Part shown: piece by piece, positions 53,967-63,147 of the stretch | Layout of the letters: each line of letters starts with the position of its first letter | Numbering within the stretch: the first letter of the stretch is position 1 | Assembly: GCA_963799315.1 (NCBI GenBank) | Contig: CAWCWP010000001.1 | Span: 310,001 to 374,000 of the forward strand | Source: Parerythrobacter_A sp963799315 | GTDB taxonomy: Bacteria; Pseudomonadota; Alphaproteobacteria; Sphingomonadales; Sphingomonadaceae | Length of the DNA: 64,000 nt | Direction: 5' to 3' | Made by a program: the position numbers and the translations under genes | Notes under the pieces: model-generated | Database searches by the model: none | Told to the model about the DNA's origin: nothing | Seen by the model: only the letters and a program-made list of their open reading frames with translations

Positions 53967-54758
53967 TTAATTCGATGCCGAGATGCCCGTGGCATCCAGA
54001 ATTACGCGAACGGTCTCCTCTGGCCGATCCCACATCGGGAAGTGTCCGCTACGCTCGAACCAGTGCAGCATCGCTTCAGGGAAAGCCTTCATCGCGCGAT
54101 CCGCCTGCTGCGGTAGACACAGCCTATCCTTGCGTCCCCAGCCGATGACAACAGGCGCAGCCGCTTTCGCAGGGCCCTCCTGCATTGCGCCGTTGGCGAG
54201 ATCCTCGACGAGCGAATTGACGGTGGGCGTATTAGCCAATGACTTCAGTTCACGCGCGACGAATGCCGGATCGAGCGCCCAAGGCCTTGCAGAAAGCTGG
54301 GCCATGAGCGCGGTCCGGCCAGCGACATTTCCGGTGATGGCAGAAAGCGCCGGCCGAAGCGCGCGGACCAAAGCGACCGAAGGCGTTATGGTGGCTTTGA
54401 AGAATGTCCGCTCCCACCCCTGCCAGAAGCCGCCCGGATCCAGTGCGACAACCGCGCCCGCCTGGCCGCGCCGCGCCATTTCGAGCACCAGGCGAGCACC
54501 CAGCGAGCTGCCAACCATATCGACGCCCACGAGATTTTCGGCGCGGAGCCAGCTGTCCAGACTGCGCGCAAGTCCGTCGAACGTACCGCTGTCCGCCTCT
54601 TCTGGTGTCTGCCCGTGGCCGGGCAGGTCCACGGCGATTACCTCCCTGACTTGAGAAAGCGCAGGCGAGATCGTGTCCCACGAGCTGCAAGTGCCCCCAA
54701 GTCCGTGGACAAGGAGGAGGGGGTTTCCGCGCCCCGTGCGCGTATAGTGCATGGTCAT
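53967..54758 (-). CDS. Alpha/beta-hydrolase
   Basis: This alpha/beta-hydrolase has 263 residues: oxyanion hole LLLVHGLGGTCSSWD, EVIAVDLPGHGQTPEEADSG, nucleophile elbow MVGSSLGARLVLEMA (GSSLG rather than the usual GHSMG), acid region VVIGWGRKDRLCLP and catalytic His in WFERSGHFPMWDRPEETV. The substrate cannot be told; the family includes esterases and ring-cleavage hydrolases. It lies next to a thioesterase and a dehydrogenase remnant, which may have formed a catabolic cluster. Confidence 0.87.
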   Translation of the reverse strand: MTMHYTRTGRGNPLLLVHGLGGTCSSWDTISPALSQVREVIAVDLPGHGQTPEEADSGTFDGLARSLDSWLRAENLVGVDMVGSSLGARLVLEMARRGQAGAVVALDPGGFWQGWERTFFKATITPSVALVRALRPALSAITGNVAGRTALMAQLSARPWALDPAFVARELKSLANTPTVNSLVEDLANGAMQEGPAKAAAPVVIGWGRKDRLCLPQQADRAMKAFPEAMLHWFERSGHFPMWDRPEETVRVILDATGISASN

Positions 54759-54904
54759 ATAATCGTAACGGCTTAGACCGACTTATGGCCCCGTGAATGT
54801 CCATATTGCCGAAGGTGAGGCCAGGCGCGGAAGGCCCCCTAACGACCCATTTGTAGTCGTTCAACCAACCTTACGCGGTTGCTGAAAGCCGACGCGGTTC
54901 GTAC

Positions 54905-55378
54905 TTACCTGACACGAACGCTGCTAAGAACTTGGTCCGCTAGAGAGCAGTCGCGTTCCGGACAGGTGATATTGACCGAAAGGTGTTTTGCCGGCGGTCC
55001 CTCCTGCACCATTACCGTCATTCTGTTCTGAAAACCGTTAATCCCAAACTGTTCGACGTTGCGCTCAACCTTTTCCCGCGGTCCGCTGAGGCTTAGGCCT
55101 GGCAAAGCCCTGAGGTCGGCAGTAATAAGCTGTTGCCCGAGCTCGAAACGTGCTCCAGCTTCGCTGTCGATTAGCCATCCGCCCGATACGTCCTTTGCGT
55201 TTCTTGGAACAGACATCTGACAGCAATCGCCCAACCGAATAATTCGCCACTTCATCGGTTCTCGATCAACTTGAAAGGATGTTGGTACAGCAGCCGCGTT
55301 GCTGACCTCTGAAGTTTGAGGTGGAAGCTGGCAGCTTGGCAGAACCAGGCTGCTCACAACTGCTAAAAGATACCGCAT
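54905..55378 (-). CDS. Hypothetical lipoprotein
   Basis: I start at the ATG at 55378: RYLLAVVSSLVLPSCQLPPQ gives a leader with a lipobox ending PSC. The 157-residue product has SFQVDREPMKWRIIRLGDCC, RALPGLSLSGPREKVERNVE and CPERDCSLADQVLSSVRVR; five Cys in total suggest disulfides. No family recognised. It is isolated, in AT-richer DNA, with no obvious partner. Confidence 0.6.
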   Translation of the reverse strand: MRYLLAVVSSLVLPSCQLPPQTSEVSNAAAVPTSFQVDREPMKWRIIRLGDCCQMSVPRNAKDVSGGWLIDSEAGARFELGQQLITADLRALPGLSLSGPREKVERNVEQFGINGFQNRMTVMVQEGPPAKHLSVNITCPERDCSLADQVLSSVRVR

Positions 55379-55683
55379 GTGTCGATTCTTTATAAGCATT
55401 GCGCGTGCAAGTGATATCCGTCGTAAGTCGGATGGCTACCACGTCTATAGCACGATGCCGAAAGAGGACGGTCCGCTTCCCACCCAAAAGCGGACGACTG
55501 GCAACCATCCACTGCCATCTGAAAGCGGACTGGCAGTTCTACTGCCTCGTCAGAAAAAAGCGGCTGGTCAGCAAACGACTCAAATATGGACGTTTGCTTA
55601 TCACAAAAGTCTGGCCGAAAACGGACAGCACCACGCTTCCGGTTTTGATTGCCGATCTTACGCCTAAATTATAGAAGACGTGC
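55379..55683. other. Spacer with dispersed-motif copies
   Basis: 305 bases without a gene I can support. The stretch 55480-55560 has several related tags: AAAGCGGACGACTGGCAACC, GAAAGCGGACTGGCAGTTCT and AAAAGCGGCTGGTCAGC. These belong to the same motif family as 53841, 56300, 56442 and 63844. Confidence 0.6.
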
Positions 55684-56208
55684 ATGTCAGAACGCTTTGA
55701 AAAGATGTTGTCAGGAGGTCATCCCAACTCGCTCGGGAATACCGTCGAGGTCGTAGAGATTGTCTTGGCTTCGCCCGATTGCTTCGATGAATTGTTTTCT
55801 TGCTATGAAAGTACCGATGAAGTCGTCCGTCTCCGAACGTCGAACGCCATGAAGCGCGTCGAGGCGGAAAGACACGACTTGCTTCTGCCCTACATTGATC
55901 GATTTATCGCGGAAGTCGGAGAACTCGACCAGGACTCTGCACAGTGGACGTTGGCTCAACTTTTCCTGAAGCTCGAAGATGATCTTTCTTCGCCTCAGCG
56001 ACAGAGGGCAGTGACGATTATGAAGCGCAATCTCGAAAATCGGGATGACTGGATCGTCTTGAACGCTACCATTGAAACCCTCGCAAGCTGGGCTGCTGAT
56101 GATGCCAACTTAGCTTCTTGGTTGCGACCACACCTCGAACGTCTGGCGAAAGATGAGCGGAAATCTGTCGCGGGCCGAGCATCGAAAAAACTTAAGGCAT
56201 TGGGTTGA
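55684..56208 (+). CDS. Hypothetical helical-repeat (HEAT-like) protein
   Basis: This 174-residue, all-helical acidic protein has SLGNTVEVVEIVLASPDCFD, SCYESTDEVVRLRTSNAMKR, LPYIDRFIAEVGELDQDSAQ and NATIETLASWAADDANLASW, ending in KDERKSVAGRASKKLKALG. The repeated pairs of amphipathic helices fit a HEAT-like protein scaffold. There is no catalytic motif. It stands alone between motif-rich spacers and opposite to the next gene. Confidence 0.6.
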   Translation: MSERFEKMLSGGHPNSLGNTVEVVEIVLASPDCFDELFSCYESTDEVVRLRTSNAMKRVEAERHDLLLPYIDRFIAEVGELDQDSAQWTLAQLFLKLEDDLSSPQRQRAVTIMKRNLENRDDWIVLNATIETLASWAADDANLASWLRPHLERLAKDERKSVAGRASKKLKALG

Positions 56209-56663
56209 CTTCCCGACCGCTTTCGCGCCTTACGCGACGAAAGCTGACAGTCGCAAAACCACCTAATTGCGGACACAGGGCACCTGCGCAACGCCGCCTG
56301 AAACCGGACGGGCAGCTATTTAGGGCATTCAGCCAAGAGCGGTCGGACAGCTAACGACCCAGTCTGCGACATTCCTGGCAGCGAGTTCGTTTTCCGAAAG
56401 CTGCCATTCAATCGGGTAGAGCTTAAGGTCTAGAACTGAGCCGAAAGCGGAACGGCAGCTCTTGGACGGGGAACCAGAATAGCTGCCGTAAACGCAAGTT
56501 TTCGTGACGGTCAGTAATCGCTGACATGGTGATCATTCGGCTGCTCTATCGCCACTCTGATTATCGGTAGGCTTTATGTCCGGTTCGCTCTTCAATTGGG
56601 AGCAAGGCCACTGTGGCATCGCAAACTAATCGAGATTGCTCGTCGGGCAGACGCTCGACTGTT
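56209..56663. other. Gene-free spacer with dispersed-motif copies
   Basis: 455 bases without a convincing gene. GAAACCGGACGGGCAGCTAT (about 56300), AGCGGTCGGACAGCTAACGA (about 56339) and GAAAGCGGAACGGCAGCTCT (about 56443) are three close copies of one motif within 150 bases. Confidence 0.65.
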
Positions 56664-57653
56664 TCAAATCCAGAAGACCAATTCAACCGGTTGGTATTCA
56701 GCTGCCATTTCAACCATCGGGTGGTCGAGCGGCAACGCACGCAAACCTCGCTGGATGAGTTCGGGAATTTCTTGTCCGCCAGGGATTGGGATCAACGCAT
56801 TGGGTAGATCGCCCTCTTGCCCAAAGTCGAAAGGATCAGCGCGTTCGATAAGCGGCTCGTCGCCGGCCGCTCTTTTAAAATACGTCAGATGGCGAACCGC
56901 AATTATCGCGTCGATCGAGGGGAAGATCACTGGAGCATCGTCTGGTGTTCGATAGTAACTGGCGGATGTCAGCAGACCGCGTTGAGGTTGGGTTAGGACC
57001 GTAATCGGTTCGTAAATGAAATCATCCCAAACGATGATCAGCACGGCAATTGCGGGGGCTTGAGCCTTGAACGGCGCAAATTTAGCCTCTGAATCGATCA
57101 GAAAATCCTTAACCGGGTTGTCGCGTGGCAATGTGACGCCGCCCTCGCCCGCGAGTTGGTCAAGCAACTCGCGATCTAAGATCCGTGCGGCCGCTTGCAT
57201 CCCATTTTCGTCGCGCTGCCGGGCATGCGCAAGCAGCGAAGGCATTTTTACCTCGAACAGATAGGTCTGCCCTGGCGCACTTACCTTAAGTTCGGGGCGC
57301 TTGCCGCCAGCTATCGCGGCAGGCTCGTGCTCAAATGTCGTCCCCTCAGGCCAGTCAAGGATCAGTAGCTTTCGAAGCACCAGAATTTCGGCCAGTTTTT
57401 GCATTAGTTGATCGTAGTGAGGCTCGTGGTGGTCGATCCCGCCAATCCGTCCCAGATCCGCGACCAAAGAGTGCCCCAGGCCGGGCAACTTCTCTTCGCA
57501 GTCAACTGCGGCATTTACGATGCTCCGCGCAAACGGATGTGGCGGAAGCATATGGAGATGATAGGCGAACCAGTGCCACGCTTGGCCGGTGACCCCTGCG
57601 CCAAGCTCATGAAGTAGAGCAAGCCAAGCGATGCGACGTTCTTCCTCAGTCAT
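56664..57653 (-). CDS. Hypothetical protein, possible PD-(D/E)XK nuclease-like fold
   Basis: This 329-residue soluble protein starts at the ATG at 57653 (TEEERRIAWLALLHELGAGV). In the middle, RPELKVSAPGQTYLFEVKMP has the spacing of a restriction-nuclease-like core: an acidic residue, a strand, then E-x-K (EVK). This is preceded by LVLRKLLILDWPEGTTFEHE. Later parts (AVLIIVWDDFIYEPITVLTQ; AIIAVRHLTYFKRA) look like additional beta strands. The N-terminal part LGHSLVADLGRIGGIDHHEP may bind metal. The nuclease assignment is a pattern reading and not certain. It is transcribed toward the helical-repeat gene. Confidence 0.5.
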   Translation of the reverse strand: MTEEERRIAWLALLHELGAGVTGQAWHWFAYHLHMLPPHPFARSIVNAAVDCEEKLPGLGHSLVADLGRIGGIDHHEPHYDQLMQKLAEILVLRKLLILDWPEGTTFEHEPAAIAGGKRPELKVSAPGQTYLFEVKMPSLLAHARQRDENGMQAAARILDRELLDQLAGEGGVTLPRDNPVKDFLIDSEAKFAPFKAQAPAIAVLIIVWDDFIYEPITVLTQPQRGLLTSASYYRTPDDAPVIFPSIDAIIAVRHLTYFKRAAGDEPLIERADPFDFGQEGDLPNALIPIPGGQEIPELIQRGLRALPLDHPMVEMAAEYQPVELVFWI

Positions 57654-57957
57654 GAACGAAGAATAGCCTATTTCACGCGATGGCACACCCCTGGAGACCG
57701 AGCTGGAATTATCGCCGAAACAGCTAACATTCACGACGACTTATAAAGGCGTCGAAACCCGTCGTTCATTTACCTCGCAATTCATGCGGTTTATTGGGCC
57801 GTTAGCTGAATGTCGCCTTCAAACTTCAGGGCTACGGAGAGCAGACGTTCGGCTTTCGATCCATTTGCAGACTTGCGTAACAAAGCAAGCCGGCCACTCG
57901 CATCCACGCCCGACCCGAGGGGTGCGCCCATGATTTGAAGACAAGGAGGAAACGTTT

Positions 57958-58080
57958 ATGCTTGTTATGGGCCAAACATATCAGAATCATATGACCGGCT
58001 GGGATCGAGAAAATCTAGGTAAAACCCTTCATTTCAGTTCAGAAGGCTCCCTTTATGAACTAAAATGGAGTGTTATATGA
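57958..58080 (+). CDS. Very small ORF (40 aa) with strong ribosome site
   Basis: AAGGAGG at 57943-57949 stands 8 bases before the ATG, the best Shine-Dalgarno in this region. The peptide (VMGQTYQNHMTGWDRENLGK, then TLHFSSEGSLYELKWSVI) is soluble and ends at 58080. Its stop overlaps an ATG that opens an 11-codon frame. It may be a leader peptide or a genuine small protein. Around it, 57654-57957 and 58081-58123 hold no other gene. Confidence 0.4.
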   Translation: MLVMGQTYQNHMTGWDRENLGKTLHFSSEGSLYELKWSVI

Positions 58081-58123
58081 ACTTACCAAATTTGCCCCAA
58101 ACGTCTGTTTAGCAACGGTTAAT

Positions 58124-58178
58124 TTGCGTAATTTGTGCTTTCCTGGAGTATACTGTATCTAGATTAGACCGTGTGGTC
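58124..58178 (+). promoter_or_regulatory. Promoter and operator candidate of the small-peptide/winged-helix pair
   Basis: TTGCGT (58124-58129) and TATACT (58149-58154) are 19 bases apart, a slightly long but possible pair. Directly downstream GACC-GTGT-GGTC (58167-58178) is a perfect 4-bp-arm inverted repeat in an otherwise AT-rich leader, a possible operator. Confidence 0.4.
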
Positions 58179-58218
58179 GGTTTAAAAAATTTGGGATGAT
58201 TGAAAAAGGAGTCCCAAA

Positions 58219-58362
58219 ATGAAAACCGTCTCTGAGTTGATTGCGGAAGGTTCCGCATTCCCGATTGAATATGTTTTGGCGGTAATCGCACTTGCAGCGA
58301 TGGCGCTTGCCGCATTCACGGTTCACGCAATCGTTTCGATTGCGAAACGGAAAAACGATTGA
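58219..58362 (+). CDS. Small single-pass membrane peptide (47 aa)
   Basis: An AAGGAG 7 bases before the ATG supports translation. The peptide MKTVSELIAEGSAFPIEYVL continues with a hydrophobic segment (AVIALAAMALAAFTVHAIVS) and a positively charged end (IAKRKND). This is a single transmembrane helix with a positive C-terminal tail. Its TGA overlaps the ATG of the next gene (TGATG), so the two are translationally coupled. Confidence 0.65.
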   Translation: MKTVSELIAEGSAFPIEYVLAVIALAAMALAAFTVHAIVSIAKRKND

Positions 58363-59054
58363 TGGCGAAGTTACTTCAATGGGTGAAGCTGCCGAGCGAG
58401 TGGATACTGGATCACGGTTTGAGGCAAATGCGTTGGGATCAGACTTTGGGCGCAAACAACATTGCTGCGCTGATGGTTTTAGCGCCGATCCTGCATCGCG
58501 CTGATCCGCAGAGTGGGCTAGCGCGCATTACGTATGATGAGCTCGCGTTGGCGACGTCATTGAGCCGGAGCAAGATTTCCGAGGGGCTTGGCGTTCTCGA
58601 TCACATGGGACTGATCGAACGAGAGCCACAAGGACGCAGCACAATCCGGATACGGAATTTTGATCCCAAAGGAGGATGGGCAAAATTCCCTGCTCAGCGC
58701 TTATATAGCGATGGGCAGATCGTGTTCTTTAATGAGCTTCACTTGAGGAAAATCGTGGAGCTGGATGCGCTCAAGCTCTGGTATTTCTTGGCTGCCCGAA
58801 GAGACAATTCCGACAATCTGGCCAAAGCGACCTACGATCAAATCACTGAGATCACCGGCATCGCAAGAGTGCGCCTCAAATCCGCTATTTCTCTGCTGGC
58901 GGCAAACATGCTCGTTCATGTCGAGCGCATTCCAACCAGGACCAATGACTACGGTGTTGCTCAGGCCTACAGGCTGCCCCAAATCGACTCTGGTCGTCAC
59001 ATGGGAACCATCGGCAGAGGCATGACCGTGTATGATGATATTGAGGGCCTCTGA
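58362..59054 (+). CDS. Winged-helix DNA-binding protein, possible replication-initiator-like
   Basis: This 230-residue protein has two helix-turn-helix segments, ITYDELALATSLSRSKISEG with LGVLDHMGLIER after it (residues about 55-90), and YDQITEITGIARVRLKSAIS (about 155-180). Two winged helices in a row recall RepA/Rep_3 initiators of plasmids, but also single regulators. The start, ATG at 58362, is coupled to the membrane-peptide gene. The end meets the convergent NTPase gene 13 bases away. The function is unknown. Confidence 0.6.
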   Translation: MAKLLQWVKLPSEWILDHGLRQMRWDQTLGANNIAALMVLAPILHRADPQSGLARITYDELALATSLSRSKISEGLGVLDHMGLIEREPQGRSTIRIRNFDPKGGWAKFPAQRLYSDGQIVFFNELHLRKIVELDALKLWYFLAARRDNSDNLAKATYDQITEITGIARVRLKSAISLLAANMLVHVERIPTRTNDYGVAQAYRLPQIDSGRHMGTIGRGMTVYDDIEGL

Positions 59055-59067
59055 ATCAGATTGAGGG

Positions 59068-62000
59068 CTATTTTCTGAAGAGATTAAGCCGGATGTCACC
59101 AAAGATTGACTTGCTCCACGACGAAATCAGCCTTCGGCGCTTCAACCACTTTGCGAACTCAAGATTTTGATCTGTGTCTTCAAGTCTCGGCACACTCCAG
59201 CCATATCCTCTTTTGATCTCAGATAACGGTCTGGGAAGCTCCTGCAGCAGAGCTGATACCTCAGCTGCGCTCAGCATTTCGTGAAGCTTGTTGAGTAAGC
59301 GGATATGAAGCGAAACTGGCTGACTATTGAGGATGATGGCGCGCACAGTTTCTGCGTCAAAATTAGGAGGCGCCTCGGTTGACCTGTTAATGAGCTTGCC
59401 GACGAGTGCGGCACGATCGGGGGCCTCCTTGATGGCGGGAGGGTCCATCATACTCAAGACCTTCATTTTATCACTATCAGCCATTTCAGAGCGCAGCAGG
59501 TTCTCGCGAAAGTCATCGTCCAACGAGAACTCATCTTGCATTTTTAGGAACTGGGCGAAGTTTTCTGCGACGAAGAGAACTTGCTCGTCATAGTCGAAGA
59601 GTGAGAAGATCTCTGGTCCGAAAGTCACCTTCCTTTCTTCAATGAGGGCTCTATGCTTCTCTAAGTTCAGGCCGTCAGGCAACTTATTGAAGGGATTGGG
59701 GAATAGCCGGACATACGCTTGGTAGGTGTCGTCTGAAAACTCGTTATTACCAATCAAGAACTCCCTAAGCGGAAATTCCGACTTACCTTCTGGAATGTCT
59801 TGCTGGGCGAGCGCGGCGAGAATTTCAGCGTCTTCCAAATAGCTTGTCAGCACGCCAGCATCGAACTCCTCCATAGAAAGATAGATCATGCAATTCGACC
59901 AGCTTGGCATAAGCTGCCGAAGCTCAATAACCATTCTTCGGAAGCGTTCCGGAACATCAGTGAGTTGCTCTATCTTCGAAGATTGCTGCGCGAGAAACGG
60001 CCGGATTGTCTCCTCGTCGACTTCCTCGCGAGAGAGCAAATCCAAGATCGCCTCGCGTGACTCTTGAGTGTTCTCAGGGCTCGCGCCTGCTACCTTGCCA
60101 AGGTAGCCCCTGATATCAGCCTTGATCTTCGCCAGAAGCACCTGATCTTCTGACTGTATTATTGTTGTATGAATCTTGCACCGCAGTTCATCCATGTCTT
60201 CAATGGCTTTCACTACCTCGAATACGAACTCGATGTTGGAAACTGAAAGCGCATAAAGCCCATGCTCAGCTAACGTCCGAGCGGCGACTGCATGGCCCCT
60301 TAGGTCCTCTAGGCTCGGTACTTCGACGTTGAGAGTTTTGAGGCGCTCGGCTTCAAGGGTGGGTTCAAGTTCGAGTATGTCCGGCAAACGTTTCGAAACA
60401 AAAGCAACAAACTCGGGGTCGCTTTCGCTGAGCTCATCAAGTGCCTGCATGGGCAAGTTCGCAATGATCTGAGCCGCGTGGACAGCGGCATTCTTGCTCT
60501 CAATCACGGAGCTCAAAAATCGCGGCCAGGATGCCTTTAGAGATTCTAACAAGGCGGCAACGTACGAGCCTCGGTGATAGTAGGTGGCGAAGAAGTCTTC
60601 GCACTCAGAAAAGTTCGCAGCGACGAATTTCAGAAACCTATCTTTCTGAGTTTTGAAGGAAGCATCGTTGTTCATCAAGTTGTCGACTATGCGCACATTG
60701 AGAGCGAACTTCTGTTCGAAATCCTCATCGCGCATCGCCTCAATGACCTCTTTCGGATTGTCGATCTGAAAGTCAGGTTCGGTGATTGTAAAACCGCGAA
60801 TGAGGATCAGGAATTTGTTGTCGCTCGGTGACAGCCGTCCAGAGTGAAAAAGAGATGTATATTGATAGTAGCTATCATCTAGATAGCCTTCAAAAACCAA
60901 AAAGCGTGCGAGATCTTTCCTCTCTTCAAAAACGTCGAACAGTGGGCCAGCGCCGACCGCGCTTTGCCGAATGACATCGCTGAACTTGCTGGTGCGGACC
61001 TGCGTTAGCTCTTTTCGTTTCTGAGAAATGAGTTGGGCGTTGGCCGCTTTCACCGACTTGCTTTTTTGCAAGAGCTCTCTTGCACGATCTGTGTAAGTTC
61101 GGTTTGGGTCTACTTCTGCCTGTAGGCCCGACACGTCCGTGTTATGTTGCACGCCTCGGTCCGTCTTGGACATCAGGCGGCGCGTTTCGAGAAATTCTTC
61201 AAATTTGTCGCTGGATGTCAGAGAGCCGATGGGCACGTAATTTGGATGTGCTAGGCCGACATGGCTGACACCTGACGGTAATTTTTGAATCAGGGTCATC
61301 GCATAGATCTTGCGTAACTCCTCCTGATCGCGCGGCATCTGAGAGTCCGCGAGTTCCATAGCGTACTCAAGTTCAGCAATTTCGGCTTTGTGCGCAACCT
61401 CTAAGCCCGCAACATATTCATCATGGCGATTGAGAATGTTTGCGAGCTTGCCCTTGCCGCGGTGTAGCTCTTCAAAGTCACTCGGGAACACGTTCTTGTA
61501 GATCAGAACAGCGAGGAGCTTGTTCGCATCCAAAAACTCCTCACCATCGGTGTCGAGACTTTCGACATAAACGACATATTCGTTGAATATGTTTTGGATG
61601 AGCCTGAGGTCATCAAGATATCGAGAAACCTCACGTAAGAACTGTCGATCCAAGCGTTCATCAAGTGCCAGGCGAGTGCCCTGCTCAAGCACTTTGTCAA
61701 TCGAATTCGAGCTGTTGATGATCGGTATGACGGGAACGATGAATTCAAAAAATTTTGTCCTGTCGGTATTTTTGAAGATGTTGTCTCTCAACGCATAGAG
61801 AAACCTGACCCTCTGGCTCACACCCTTGTTCGCATTGATGAGGCTGTTGATTTCTCTCAAAGTGACAAAGATTTCGGGATTGTTGAAACGGTCCAGGTCT
61901 TCAACGATGACCAATTCATAGTTCGTGGATTGGAAGAAATAGATGATTTCGTCCAGATGCCGATTGAGAATGGAATCTTCGTCTGCCGCTTCAGGAGTTA

Positions 62001-62646
62001 TCTCGATATCATTTAGAGAGACGCTCTTCAGCGAGACGCCCAGGCTCTTCACATAAAGGTAGTGGAAAGCGCGCCAAGCGAAAGCCGTACCAAAGAGAAA
62101 ACAAGCAAAGTTGAACCAGTTTGATGCGGCGAATGGCTCGAAGAACGAGCCGTCCAAAATTGCGCTTTGAGATTGTAGCAAGTACCACAGAGCGATCAGG
62201 CCGATCACGATAAACAGGGAATCGAGAGCAGACCATTTTCGCGGAGCCCGTATTCTCTTGAAGCGAGAAAGCGGCAAGCTGTTGGCATCCGCTCCGTAAA
62301 GCATCTGCTGCAAGATGCTCCGTTCAATTTCCTGCGTGCTGACCGTCTGCACCGCAGTGGTGGAATCAGGGACAAACGCGGCAAGTGAGATTTCTAATGT
62401 TGGCTTCTGATAGCGTTTTAGAAAGGCTCGAATGATGCTGCTTTTGCCACTTCCATATGGGCCGGTCAGCGCGATATTTGAGACTCTGGGGTTGGTGGTG
62501 GCGTAGAGCAGAGCTGCCGTATACGTGCCGTCTTTGTCAGCTTGGTCGGTTGGCGCGAGGTCTACGAACTTCTGACGTTTTTCATCAGACTGCTTGAGCT
62601 CGGACTTTTCAGGATTGGAGTTGAAGAGACGTCCTAACAACGGCAC
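59068..62646 (-). CDS. YobI/KAP-like membrane-anchored P-loop NTPase (1,192 aa)
   Basis: This large NTPase has Walker A in NIALTGPYGSGKSSIIRAFL (residues about 62-70). Two transmembrane helices (about 142-157 and 177-195) are inserted in the P-loop domain, followed by Walker B in LVIVEDLDRFNNPEIF (about 245-256) and RVRFLYALRDNIFKNTDRTK. TM helices inside the NTPase domain and a D-LDR Walker B are known KAP traits; the layout matches what I know as YobI-type NTPases. The remaining 900 residues are helical with no domain I recognise. SD AGGAGG is 2 bases from the GTG but 8 from the TTG at 62640, so the start may be two codons later. The frame is intact. Confidence 0.75.
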   Translation of the reverse strand: MPLLGRLFNSNPEKSELKQSDEKRQKFVDLAPTDQADKDGTYTAALLYATTNPRVSNIALTGPYGSGKSSIIRAFLKRYQKPTLEISLAAFVPDSTTAVQTVSTQEIERSILQQMLYGADANSLPLSRFKRIRAPRKWSALDSLFIVIGLIALWYLLQSQSAILDGSFFEPFAASNWFNFACFLFGTAFAWRAFHYLYVKSLGVSLKSVSLNDIEITPEAADEDSILNRHLDEIIYFFQSTNYELVIVEDLDRFNNPEIFVTLREINSLINANKGVSQRVRFLYALRDNIFKNTDRTKFFEFIVPVIPIINSSNSIDKVLEQGTRLALDERLDRQFLREVSRYLDDLRLIQNIFNEYVVYVESLDTDGEEFLDANKLLAVLIYKNVFPSDFEELHRGKGKLANILNRHDEYVAGLEVAHKAEIAELEYAMELADSQMPRDQEELRKIYAMTLIQKLPSGVSHVGLAHPNYVPIGSLTSSDKFEEFLETRRLMSKTDRGVQHNTDVSGLQAEVDPNRTYTDRARELLQKSKSVKAANAQLISQKRKELTQVRTSKFSDVIRQSAVGAGPLFDVFEERKDLARFLVFEGYLDDSYYQYTSLFHSGRLSPSDNKFLILIRGFTITEPDFQIDNPKEVIEAMRDEDFEQKFALNVRIVDNLMNNDASFKTQKDRFLKFVAANFSECEDFFATYYHRGSYVAALLESLKASWPRFLSSVIESKNAAVHAAQIIANLPMQALDELSESDPEFVAFVSKRLPDILELEPTLEAERLKTLNVEVPSLEDLRGHAVAARTLAEHGLYALSVSNIEFVFEVVKAIEDMDELRCKIHTTIIQSEDQVLLAKIKADIRGYLGKVAGASPENTQESREAILDLLSREEVDEETIRPFLAQQSSKIEQLTDVPERFRRMVIELRQLMPSWSNCMIYLSMEEFDAGVLTSYLEDAEILAALAQQDIPEGKSEFPLREFLIGNNEFSDDTYQAYVRLFPNPFNKLPDGLNLEKHRALIEERKVTFGPEIFSLFDYDEQVLFVAENFAQFLKMQDEFSLDDDFRENLLRSEMADSDKMKVLSMMDPPAIKEAPDRAALVGKLINRSTEAPPNFDAETVRAIILNSQPVSLHIRLLNKLHEMLSAAEVSALLQELPRPLSEIKRGYGWSVPRLEDTDQNLEFAKWLKRRRLISSWSKSIFGDIRLNLFRK

Positions 62647-63147
62647 AACCTCCTCAGTTTTCTTGCGACGTGATGTCGTCCGAGAAGGTTTTGCCTAGTC
62701 TCGCTACTTTCGCATAGCTCAGTTCAATTGATTTCATCTAATGAATGTAGCACTGATGAGCTTAGAGAGCCCACTGTTTTTGCTGAGTTTACCCCCAATA
62801 AGAATCGGCCGGAGGGGATGCAACGGGCAACGCGCAGCGGGCTCCCCTTGCCGAGCCACCGGGTTCACCTGCGCCAGCGAGACAAGCAGTGCGTGCGCAT
62901 GCACGCACACAGCTTGCGATCAACAGAGCCTAAACAAATGACCGCTTTCGGGCACTGGCCGTAACAAACTGAATGTCCGAAATTGGGGCGCAATGCTGTC
63001 GTGCCAGCCAGCTCGCCTGAATGTCTGCTTTTGCCAATTAGCAGGCTAAATGCAGACAGGCAGCTTCCCACCCCAATTGCAGCCAATCGCACCGTCCAGG
63101 CGCAACCCGAAAGCGGTCGACCAGGTGAGGTCGACCGCCCGAAGGTG
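62647..63147. other. Spacer between NTPase and recombinase
   Basis: About 500 bases. No gene is supported. It has two related tags (GACCGCTTTCGGGCACTGGC near 62940 and CGAAAGCGGTCGACCAGGTG near 63109) and a GGTCGACC inverted pair. The left end carries the promoter region of the NTPase gene. Confidence 0.55.
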
